A stretch of DNA of 64,000 nucleotides. It comes from Symsagittifera roscoffensis (Eukaryota > Xenacoelomorpha > Acoela > Convolutidae). The notes beneath the pieces are model-generated. The model was given only the letters and a program-made list of their open reading frames with translations. It was not told the DNA's origin and made no database searches. This document shows, one piece after another, positions 36,904-47,343 of the stretch. The stretch covers positions 61,716,754-61,780,753 of the forward strand of contig NC_087065.1 of the NCBI RefSeq assembly GCF_963678635.1, given 5' to 3'. Within the stretch, counting starts at the first letter, position 1. Each line of letters opens with the position of its first letter. Position numbers and translations under genes: made by a program.

Positions 36904-37390
36904 CTCAAGTGAGCGTGTCTTGCCTTATACACTCACCGAGGTCTTCTTCTATGTGTCCTGCGATAGCCCGAGCTGTCCTACCAAGCAGCTCAAGGCAACG
37001 TCTGATCGAAAATGTTTAGTATCTAAGCAAAACCTCTCTCACATTCGGACAATTTCAAGTGCACAAGAGTAGGGAACAATTTTATTTTCAAGTGAGTGTG
37101 TCTAACCTAATACACTCAACGAGGTCTTCTTCTATGTGTCCTGCGATTGCCCGAGCTGTCCTACCAAGTAGCTCAAGGTAACCTCTGATCGAAAATATTC
37201 AGTATCTAGGCAAAAACTCTTCCACATTCGGACAGTTTCAAAAGCACGAATGTAGATAACAATTTTCTTTTCAAGTGAGTGTGTCTAGCCTAATACCCTC
37301 GCCGAGATCCTCTTCTAGATGTCCCCGGATTGCCCGAGCTTTCCTACTAAGTAGCTCAAGGCAACCTCTGATCAAAAATAACCAATCGAA
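36904..37390. repeat. 183-bp tandem repeat
   Basis: The segment CTATGTGTCCTGCGAT...CCCGAGCTGTCCTACCAAG recurs at about 36949, 37132 and 37315, an exact 183-base period, with increasing divergence. Two copies of the same unit are present near 40019 and 40200, and near 43343 and 43525. Confidence 0.8.
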
Positions 37391-37529
37391 AAAACTTGTT
37401 CGGGTACTTCTGATGAACCCGATCTAGAATCCAAAGTTGGTCACGAATCTCCGGGTCAACTGGTCTATTTACTCCTAATATACACACCTCGTATTAATTG
37501 AATTGACCTTCTACTTCAACTTTAAAGGG

Positions 37530-38060
37530 ATTGTGGATGTATCTAAACTACCTCGGAGCGTACATCTGAGTTTTCACTAAGGAGGGTAATTAAGGCGCTT
37601 ATCTGTCTACAGAGGGTTACTTCAGAGGGTAACTTAAACACCTAAGTTGCTTCGGAGGGTTCCTCAAGCATTACTGAGGAGGGTTACTAAGAGCTTTAGT
37701 ACACTCCGGAGGGTTATTCCGGAGGATTCCCCCACATTTCCGAATTTTCTACTCTTCTTTCGAAGAGACCTCCGGCTGGTGCATAAATGAATCCCATTAG
37801 ACTGAATCTGGTCTGGGGATTTATCTGAACCACTTCGGAGGGTCCTTCAAAATATTTTCATTAAGGAGGTTTGTTAAGAGGCTTAACAGTCTCCGAAGGG
37901 TTACTTCGGAGGGTTTCCCAAAAAACAAATGTTTTCAACGCGCTGAAGCCTCCGATTGAGGTCTAACTTACTTAAAACAAACTCAGTTGAACCGGTCAAC
38001 CTACCTTGTGGGATAAAAATGAGGTTTTATAAAAGATTCCGTCGCTCGGAGGGTTCCCTA
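37530..38060. repeat. GGAGGGTT motif array
   Basis: About eleven copies of GGAGGGT or close variants occur in 530 bases at irregular spacing, many as ACTTCGGAGGGTT. Fewer copies lie at equivalent places in units 2 and 3 (40460-40690 and 43780-44020). Confidence 0.7.
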
Positions 38061-38914
38061 AAATTTTGACCCTTCAAGCTGATAATATCTAAAAAAAATT
38101 ATTCCCAGAAATATCAACCAAAAACGGTTGCATTTCAGAAAAATGAAGAAAAAATTCGACTTATGGTACAACATTGTTCCGATCGGTTTGTTAGTCTTTG
38201 AGATATTGGCAAAAACACGTTTGCTAAACTGGCCGTTTTTTACTAATTACATAGGTTCTCAGAGACTTTTTCCACAATTCATGCTGAAAGTGCTTAAAAA
38301 TAATTACAACGAGCGCAACAGCCCTGTTAATACTGAAAAAAGAAAAAACAGAACTAAAATTAGTTTAAAAACAAAAATTTGGCCTAAAACTATCGGATTT
38401 GGACCCTCCGATTCCTTCCTTTTCCGATCTTTGAGTCTCATCCCCTATCCACGGAGCTATTCGAAGGGTTACTTAAAAACGGTTCCACTAACTGAGCTTG
38501 TTATGCTAGCTCCTAGCGTAAAAGTTTTTATCAATTTATCGCTAAAAACTAAAAAAAAATAGTCCCCAAAACGTAATGACGAAATTCGGAAATTTAGGAA
38601 AAAACTTTGATCGAAAATATATTTTCGCCAACTTCTACTAAGTTTTTTTCCGCGTGGTTCATTTAGTTGAGGGGCTTGGTGTACGTAGTAGCTCACTGCG
38701 CAGAAGCTTTATATTGTTCGGAAAAACTTGGATAGCCAAAAATTTGGGGTTAAAACTTCAGTCGAAAAGCGTGTTTTTTTCGATAAAATTTGGGTGTTTT
38801 TCGGGTCTAAACGGGAAATAGGTAATATATAAATTGGGTAATATCCTATAAATAGCCGTTAATCAATATTATCATACCCTCTTTTACACCAAAGTACCCG
38901 AACTAAGACCCCGC

Positions 38915-39605
38915 TGTAACATTCGCCCATTATTACACAGTGACGGAGCATAGAAAAAACACCTAATGACGACTGGCTGACGTCAGTTACTTGAAATCTA
39001 CTCGTTTTTAACCGTCTAGACCAGGCCAGTTTTTCTGGTCTGTTTAGGGCTAAGTAATAAGTTACCATTTTTAGGCCCTCGGTCAAGCGACTTTTGATCA
39101 GCTTTTGTTTACATGCAAAAAAACCACATAGGTGACTCGAATCCCCAGAATACCTAACTACTATTAGAAACCCGGCTTAAAAACCATAAATTATTATGTT
39201 TTTTGTGACATTTATATACAAAATCTATTGGAGATGGTTTGACTCTTTTCTCTTTTCAAATTACTCATGAGATACTAAGCAATATTGGAGTTAACTAAAT
39301 CGTTCAGAGCCTTACAGCAGCTAAAATATGTCTCTAAAAGTCTGTGACAGTTTCTAATAGTCTCTGGGCACCCGGCCTCCAATTTTGTGTTCCCCTGGTA
39401 TAACCTTGTTAACTTTCCAATTTCGTGGCACGGGCGGATACGGATCGGCTCCCGATGCCCCACTAGACCTTTATTCCGTATGATCTCTCTCAGATAAGCG
39501 TTTTATCTTGTCTTGTTGACACGATAAGAGGCTTCGTAATTCTTGTGATTACCTTCAACTGATTTTCGTTTTGTTAATTCGGCTGTCTCTTTTTCTCGTA
39601 ATTTC
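38915..39605 (-). mobile_element. LTR, minus sense, truncated
   Basis: Plus-strand sequence begins TGTAACATTCGCCC and follows the 41402 LTR closely, then stops after CTCGTAATTTC. The missing part corresponds to about the last 230 bases of the 41402 copy. What follows (39606-40018) matches 43000-43342, so a deletion removed the rest. Confidence 0.75.
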
Positions 39606-40018
39606 AGAGTTGAAAAAACAATTCAGCATTGTTTCTACATTAATTTAAAGGCATTCTTAAAATCTGGTTTTAAAAGAACAATGACTTTTGGATTGCCGTG
39701 GCGCTCAATTAGGTTTCGAGTTCAGTGTGGAGTTATTTCTGCTCCTCGTTGAGTGACGCGTCCGATCTGTAGATCTCCGAAAAAATGTTATCGCTCGGGA
39801 GGGCCTTGCATTTAGACGCGATACGTCTAATGGTGTTGCCTATGGTCTTAAGCCTCCGTCTGTCTTTATGAGAGCGATAAGCTTTGCGCCGGAAAAGAAT
39901 GGTAATAGGGTTTCGGTATTTATCAGCTTAGTGAGCGATCTCAGAAAGTGCACGATTTTGTTTGGGTTTCGGTATTTATCCACTTAGTGAGCGATCTCAG
40001 AAAGTGCACGATCTTGTT

Positions 40019-41401
40019 CTATGTGTCCTGCGATAGCCCGAGCTGTCCTACCAAGTAGATCAAGGCAACCTCCGATCGAAAATGTTTAGTATCTAAGCAA
40101 AAGCTCTCCCACATTCGGACCATTCCAACTGCATGAATGTAGATAACCAATTTTCTTTTCAAGTGAGTGTGTCTAGCCTATTACACTCGCCGAGATCTTC
40201 TTCTTTATGTCCCCGGATTGCCCGAGCCTTCCTTCTAGGTAGCTCAGGGCAACTTCTGATCAAAAATAATCAATCGAAAGACTTTGTTCGTGTACTTCTG
40301 ATGAACCCGATCTAGAATCCAAAATTGGTCACGAATCTCCGGGTCAACTGGATTCCCTCAGATTTCCGAATTTTCTACTTTTCAGCGAAGAGGCCTCCAG
40401 CTGGTGCATAAATGAATCCCATTAGACTGAAACTGGTCTGGGGATTTATCTGAACCACTTCGGAGGGTCCTTAAAAATATTTTCATTAAGGAGGTTTGTT
40501 AAGAGGCTCAACAGTCTCCGGAGGGTTACTTCGGAGGGTTTCCCAAAAATCAAATGTTTTCAACGCGCTGAAGCATCCGATTGCGGTCTAACTTACTTAA
40601 AAAAAACTCAGTTGAACAGGTCAACCTACCTTGTGGGATAAAAATGTGGTTTTATAAAAGATTCCGTCGCTCGGAGGGTTCCCTAAAATTTTGACCCTTC
40701 AAGCTGATAATTTCTAAAAAAAAAATTATTCCCAGAAAAATCAACCAAAAACGGTTGCATTTCAGAAAAATGAAGAAAAACTTCGACTTATGGTACAAAA
40801 TTGTTCCGATCGGTTTGTTAGTCTTTGAGAAATTGGCAAAACACGTTTGCTAAACTGGCCGTTTTTTACTAATTACAAAGGTTCTCAGAGACTTTTTCCA
40901 CAATTCATGCTGAAAGTGCTTAAAAATAATTAAAACGAGCGCAACAGCCCTGTACAATATTGAAAAAAGCAAAAACAGAACCAAAATTAGTTTAAAAACA
41001 AAAATTTGGCCTAAAACTATCGGATTTGGAGCCTCCTATTCCTTCCTTTCGTAGTGACGTAAATGACAAAATTCGGAAATTTGGGAAAAAACTTTGATCG
41101 AAAATATATTTTCGCCAACTTCTACTAAGTTTTTTTCCGCGTGGTTCATTTAGTTGAGGGGCTTGGTGTACGTAGTAGCTCACTGCGCAGAAGCTTTATA
41201 TTTTTCGGAAAAACTTGGATAGCCAAAAATTTGGGGTTAAAACTTCAGTCGAAAAGCGTGTTTTTTTCGATAAAATTTGGGTGTTTTTCGGGTCTAAACG
41301 GGAAATAGGTAATATATAAATTGGGTAATATCCTATAAATAGCCGTTAATCAATATTATCATACCCTCTTTTACACCAAAGTACCCGAACTAAGACCCCG
41401 C
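40019..41401 (-). mobile_element. leader region, unit 2
   Basis: Repeats unit 1 in the same order: 183-bp repeats, GGAGGGTT motifs, AT-rich part, then a short GTACTTTGGTG-type sequence next to the LTR. Several internal segments present in unit 1 are missing here. Confidence 0.7.
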
Positions 41402-42338
41402 TGTAACATTCGCCCATTATTACACAGTGACGGAGCATAGAAAAAACACCTAATGACGACTGGCTGACGTCAGTTACTTGAAATCTACTCGTTTTTAACC
41501 GTCTAGACCAGGCCAGTTTTTCTGGTCTGTTTAGGGCTAAGTAATAAGTTACCATTTTTAGGCCCTCGGTCAAGCGACTTTTGATCAGCTTTTGTTTACA
41601 TGCAAAAAAACCACATAGGTGACTCGAATCCCCAGAATACATAACTACTATTGGAAACCCGGCTAAAAAACCATAAATTATTATGTTTTTTGTGACATTT
41701 ATATACAAAATCCATTAGAGATGGTTTGACTATTTTCTCTTTTCAAACTACTCATGCTCTGAAATACTAAGCAATATTGGAGTTAATTAAATCGTTCAGG
41801 GCCTTACAGCAGCTAAAATATGTCTCTAAAAGTCTGTGACAGTTTCTAATAGTCTCTGGGCACCCGGCCTCCAATTTTGTTTTCTTCTGGTATAACCTCG
41901 TTAACTTTCCGATTTCGTGGCACGGGAGGGTACGGATCGGCTCCCGATGGCCCACTAGACCTTTCTTCCGTATGATCTATCTCAGATAAGCGTTTTATCT
42001 TGTCTTGTTACCACGATAAGAGGCTTCGTAATTCTTGTGGTTATCTTCAACTGATTTTCGTTTTGTTAATTCGGTTGTCTCTTTTTCTCGTAATTTTCGG
42101 ACAAAATGGCCGTTTTCTCATTCCTTAAAATTATCCTAGCTCCAATCGAAGTTTTGAAAAATTTAAATTCTAGAATGTTCGACCTTCCTTTTCACAACGA
42201 ATTCCCTGTTAAAGTCTCTACCGTCTTTTTCCCTTTGCAACGGCGGCTTCGACTGTACCGTACGGGGAAGGGCACAAGGTTCAAAAGCCAAACATGTCGC
42301 AGCAAGTGCTTTTTTGTCCTCACGCTGCCACGCTGACA
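41402..42338 (-). mobile_element. LTR, minus sense, about 937 bp
   Basis: Plus-strand sequence starts TGTAACATTCGCCC. The other end is placed at CTGACA by alignment with the 27774 LTR and is less certain. It is nearly identical to the 38915 copy over shared parts and is the only full-length LTR of the right-hand group. Confidence 0.65.
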
Positions 42339-43342
42339 CTGCAGTGGCATCCTGTGGTTGCGCTATGGTTCCATCCACATAATCGAACAATTATTTGTCC
42401 AGCAAGTACAACTTCATGTACCAACTACAGTCACGATAATTGTTGCCATCTAGCTTAGGAAAAACGAAAACTCTTGACTTCTCCATTCGGAACTAAGAGT
42501 TGACAACTTGGTACTTACTGTAACAGCGAAACAATAGCAAACAAAACCCAATTAACTGAATGAAACCAACGAAGTAATTTTCTAACTAAAACAACAGGAT
42601 TACTACTCACGATTGTTGTCTGGGCCTATAACTTCTTGTTATGAAAACGAGTTCGTCAAAATTTTAAATCAATCAATAGCTACACGACAATACTCTAAAA
42701 CCAGAATCAATTATGTTCAAAAAGAAATCAACTGTTCAGTCATATATATTAACCACTAACACACCCAAGTCGCATTCAGTACACCTTGGTACTTTTTTAC
42801 GGAAGCTCGTTGAAATTTCGTTGATGGTATCTGCCCGTTGATAGGGGCGTAATCATGTAAAAAGTCTAAACGCGCTCCTTTTTGCGGTCAGATATCACCA
42901 ACGAGTTTTCAACGAGCTTCCATAAAAAAGTAACAAGGTGTACTTAACGCGATATGATTGTGTTAGTTTAATTCGGGACAAGTTGAAACAACATTTCAGA
43001 GAAGAAAAAAAAATTCAGCAATAATTCTCTTTTAATTAAAAGGCATGCTTAAAATCTAGTATTAAAAGAACAGTGATTTTTGGATTGTCGTCGCGCTCAA
43101 TCAGGTTTCGAGTTGAGTATGCAGTTATTTCTGCTCCTCGTCCGATCTGTAGGTCTCCGAAAAAAAATTATCGCTCGGGAGGGCCTTGCATTTAGACGCG
43201 ATACGTCTAAGGGTCTTGCCTATGGTCTTAAGCCTCCATCTGTCTTTATGAGAGCGATAAGCTTTGCGCCGGAAAAGAATGGTAATAGAATTTCGGTATT
43301 TATCAGCTTAGTGAGCGATCTCAGAAAGTGCACGATTTTGTT
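42339..43342. other. inter-unit DNA with a foldback element
   Basis: Contains the foldback element at 42753-42967. Its last 340 bases are a near copy of 39606-40018. No gene is seen. Confidence 0.5.
42753..42967. mobile_element. 215-bp foldback (MITE-like) element between TTAA sites
   Basis: The two halves are imperfect inverted copies over about 85 bases, for example GTACACCTTGGTACTTTTTT on the left against the reverse complement of AAAAAAGTAACAAGGTGTAC on the right. The ends are ACTAACACA and TGTGTTAGT. TTAA flanks it on both sides (42749-42752 and 42968-42971), the target-site duplication expected of piggyBac-type transposition. It has no coding capacity. Confidence 0.7.
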
Positions 43343-45629
43343 CTATGTGTCCTGTGATAGCCCGAGCTGTCCTACCAAGTAGATCAATGCAACCTTTGAT
43401 CGAAAATGTTTAGTATCTAAGCAAAAGCTCTCCCACAGTCGGACCATTCCAACTGCATGAATGTAGATAACCAATTTTCTTTTCAAGTAAGTGTGTCTAG
43501 CCTAATACACTCGCCAAGATCTTCTTCTTTATGTCCCCGGATTGCCCGAGCCTTCCTTCTAGGTAGCTCAGGGCAACTTCTGATCAAAAATAATCAATCG
43601 AAAGACTTTGTTCGTGTACTTCTGATGAACCCGATCTAGAACCCAAAATTGGTCACGAATCTCCGGGTCAACTGGATTCCCTCAGATTTCCGAATTTTCT
43701 ACTCTTCAGCGAAGAGGCCTCCAGCTGGTGCTTAAATGAACCCCATTAGACTACATCTGATCTGGGGGATTTGTCTGAACCACTTCGGAGGGTCCCTCAA
43801 TAAAATTTTCACTAAGGAGGGTTGTTAAGGGGCTTGACAGTCTCCGAGGTTTACTTCGGAAGGTTTCCCAAAAATCTCAAAATCAGGTATTTTCAACGCG
43901 CTGAAGCCTCCGATTGCGGTCTAAGTTACTTAAAACAAACTTAGTTGAACCGGTCAACCCAACTTGTGGGATAAAAATGTGGTTTTATAAAAGATTCTGT
44001 CGCTCGGAGGGTTCCTTAAAATATTTTGACCCTTCAAGCTGATAATTTCTGAAAATATTTTTTTTCATTGAAATATCAAACAAAAACGATTGCGTTTCCA
44101 GAAAATGAAGAAAAACTTCGACTTATGGTATCAAAATTGTTCCAATCAGTTTGTTAGTCTTTGAGAAATTGGCAAAACGCGTTTGCTAAATTTGCCTTTT
44201 GTTACTACTTACATAGGTTCTCAGAGACTTTTTCCACAATTCATGGTAAAAATGCTTAAAAATAATTAAAACGAGCGCAACGGCCCTGTACAGTACTGTA
44301 AAAAAGCAAAAAACGGAACCAAACTTAGTTTAAAAAGAAAAATTTGGCCAAAAACTATCGGATTTGGACCCTCCGATTCCTTCCTTTTCCGATTTTTGAG
44401 TATCTACCCCTATCCACGGAGCTGTTCGAAGTGTATCTTAAAAATATTATTCCAGTAACTGAGCTCGTTATGCTAGCTCCTAGCGTAAAAATTTTTGTCG
44501 CTTTACCGCCAAAAAATCAAAAAAAAAGTCCTCAAAACGTAATGACGAAATTCGGAAATTTGGGAAAAAACTTTGATCGAAAATATATTTTCGCCAATTT
44601 CTACTAAGTTTTTTCCGCGTGGTTCTTTTAGTTGAGGGGCTTGGTGTACGTAGTAGCTCACTGCGCAGAAGTTTTATATTGTTCGGAAATACTTGGATAT
44701 CCAAAAATTTGGGGTTAACACTTTAGTCAAAAAGCGTGTTTTTTCGACAAAATTAGTGTGTTTTTCGGATCCAAACGGGAGATAGGTAATTTTTAAATAG
44801 GGTAATATCCTATAAATAGCCGTTAATCAATATTATCATACCCTCTTTTACACCAAAGTACCCTAAGTAAGACCCCTAACTTGGAAATTCTTAACCGATG
44901 GAGGGTACACCTGCACCGCGCCACCACCTAAGTTTACTGAAATAGTACCCAAACGATACTAAATTTGGGCTAACAATACCCAGCAGTCGTTGTAGATGTT
45001 GTCCCTGTTGTCTCTTGTTGCGTCTCGAACACGTCTGTCAGCTTGCCACTACCCTCACCGGCAAAACTATCATTAACGTGCTTGAATACTCAAGTAACAC
45101 TCGAGGAAGGGCACCTAACCAACCACCAAAACACTCAATCTTTCAATCAGAAGTGATAAAAACCAATGTGAAACAACAACAAATAGGAAAGTCAGATCAC
45201 GTCTCGTCCGGAAAAAACATATAAACTGTCATTTTCTTCTCTTACTGTTTTTGTCATTTTTGAGTTTTTTACTGTCTTCTTTTGTAATTTTTTGTTTTCA
45301 AGTAAACTTGTTTTTGGCGTTTACTTGGTTATACGCTATTTTTATTTGTTTTCACGATTTCTCTGTAATTGTTTTCGGTTCCAGGGCCTCGGGATGAGCG
45401 GGCTCATGACTTTTCACCTAAAACTCCAACCAGGAATGTCCGATCTTAACTGGTTAAAAAACTAATCGTACCATTTGGAGTGTCCACACCTTCCGTCTAG
45501 TACAATGCAGGACATTAAGGCCTCTAACCCGGACATAGCCCCGGAGTGGTGGGCTCGTCACTGAAATGTTTGCTGATCGTGATGGTCTATTGCGTTTAAC
45601 ACGCCCAGCAGGAGCGACATAAAAACGTC
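43343..45629 (-). mobile_element. leader region, unit 3
   Basis: Follows unit 2 with a constant offset of 3324 bases at its start. Near the LTR it has about 750 bases (44880-45629) that units 1 and 2 lack. The last 260 of these match 28657-28930 in reverse, so this is the fuller version of the LTR-adjacent leader. Confidence 0.65.
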
Positions 45630-45997
45630 TGTAACATTCGCCCATTCATTACACAGTGACGGAGCATGGAAACAACACCTATTGACGACTGGTTGACGTC
45701 AGTTACTTGAGTTCTACTCATTTTTAATCGTCAAGGCCTGGCCAGTTCTTTTTTCCATAAAAGTAAAAAGTAACCATTTTTAGGCCCTCAGTCAATGGAC
45801 TTTTGATCAGCTTTTGCTTACAAGCGAAAATAACCTCATAGCTGACTCGAATCCCAGACTACATAACTACTATTGAAAACACGGCTTAAAAACGATAATT
45901 TTTTAATGTTCTCATTGACATTTATATACTAAACCCATTGGAGATGGATTGACTCTTTTCTCTTTTCAAACTACTCATGCTCTGAAATATTAAGCAA
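45630..45997 (-). mobile_element. partial LTR split by the younger element
   Basis: Starts TGTAACATTCGCCC like the 38915 and 41402 LTRs and follows them to TAAGCAA, where the LTR of the younger element begins. The rest of this LTR should lie beyond the right end of the window. Confidence 0.7.
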
Positions 45998-46912
45998 TGT
46001 AACATTCGTCTACTGCAGTCACACATGAGGCTTAAGAAAAATAGGCCCTATAACCACTGGCTCAAGGGTCAGGGACACTATCTCTTGTGTTTTTCTACCT
46101 CAAGAACGGTCGGAGCCAGTTCGGTTCGCTTGTGACATGAGACTACGACCCGTTACAGCTTAAAGGCTACTACTAAAATATCCCCCCACTCTAGAATTAG
46201 AAACGTCCCCATACTTAGGTCTCTAGATACCCAAAATACATGAACGCCGTTAAAAACCGGGTTGGAACAATCCGTTAAGTTACTTTTTATTAGACAGTGG
46301 AACTTTGATCCATTTCAGATGGATCAACCTAAAACTCGCCTTACCTCAACATCACAATTATAAAACACACTCTAGAATTTAAATTAAGTACTCACATTGT
46401 AGCACGCTCAAGAACCAGGAAGTAAATAAGTCGGTAAGCAACTCAAGAATTAACAAAGTAACTAAAATGAGTTTAATGTCAGTCAGTTTTAACAACAAGA
46501 ACAAGTTTTTACTCTAGACTGCAAGTTCTCGTGAACCATTGGGACACTCTAGCTGTCCACCTTTCCACCGAAGGTTCACTCTGGTCCAGTCAAGAATAGT
46601 ATTCCAATCGTAATAATCCAACTCGAGGGAATGCTCTCGTCTCTGTCACAGATGGGACAGCTCTACTCTCGATTATTATAGTGATGGAAATTGCGAATAG
46701 CAATTTCCTACTGTTTTTTCTTGCTACTTTCCCGCGTGTGTGTCTTAATCGTTCTGAAATTGTTCTGATCTCTTTTTCTGATTTTCAGTTCTCGCGAGAA
46801 AATCGTGCATGACAGGTTCCATTCGAAATTTTGAAAAATTAAATTTCACTCCAAAATCAAGCGTTTTTTTCTTCTCTCAAGGTCAAATTTCCAAATATGA
46901 CCGACTGGCACA
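45998..46912 (-). mobile_element. 3' LTR of the well-preserved Gypsy-type element, about 915 bp
   Basis: Plus-strand ends are TGTAACATTCG and GACTGGCACA, an inverted-repeat pair with TG...CA. It is a diverged relative of the LTRs at 27774, 41402 and 45630 with the same internal order. In element sense the bases just before it, GTCCGGGGAGTA, are a plausible polypurine tract. The right edge rests on alignment and is less certain than the left. An alternative end near 47018 was considered. Confidence 0.7.
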
Positions 46913-47343
46913 TACTCCCCGGACTCGAGATCGATGTCCTCATCGCGCGCTGTCTTCTGCCAGTGAGTCCCAGAAAAACCGAGTGTTGCTCAAGATACAG
47001 TGCCAGTGGTCATTTACAGAAGTTTGCAGCAGATTTAAGCTTATCTACACCCCAAAATTCACAGCCATTTAAAATTTTCACACTATTGCTAAACAGCAAC
47101 CAAAATCTGCATACACCTGCACCCTTGAATTTTCGCTTTTCAAGCCAATCATTTTAAAATCTCTTTTGTCCTATTCAATCAGGAAATTGTCATGCAGCAT
47201 TTTCGATTTATATAATAAATATAGTATATTAGTAACAATATTTGCTTTGTTAAAATTTCTTTTCCGTGAATCCAAGTTTCACTCAGATCCACGCTCAAGC
47301 CCCCCTTCCCTCTCAAGACTCAAGATCCATCCGATTTGCCCAT
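46913..47343 (-). other. 3' non-coding region of the preserved element
   Basis: Lies between the third-ORF stop codon and the 3' LTR in element sense. Soon after the stop there is a strongly purine-rich run (GAGAGGGAAGGGGGG, 47295-47309) and, next to the LTR, a second G-rich run (GGGGAGTA). Confidence 0.55.

Larger units (their letters stand above)
36225..38914 (-). mobile_element. long leader region, unit 1
   Basis: Non-coding DNA between the decayed gag start and the minus-sense LTR at 38915. It contains 2-3 copies of a 183-bp tandem repeat (36904-37390), an array of GGAGGGTT motifs (37530-38060) and an AT-rich part that is repeated in units 2 and 3. The reading frame at 38128-38562 on the plus strand is not kept open in the other units. 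Confidence 0.6.

Noticed and set aside
36904-37390. 183-bp repeat as a CRISPR-like array
   Set aside because: The whole unit repeats with gradual divergence and there are no unique spacers.
37000-37400. Hammerhead ribozyme in the leader repeats (CTGATCGAAA)
   Set aside because: The CTGA and GAAA parts are adjacent with no room for stem II, so the fold is not possible.
38128-38562. 144-codon plus-strand frame in leader unit 1
   Set aside because: The homologous sequence in units 2 and 3 is broken by indels and the product is low in complexity; treated as non-coding leader.
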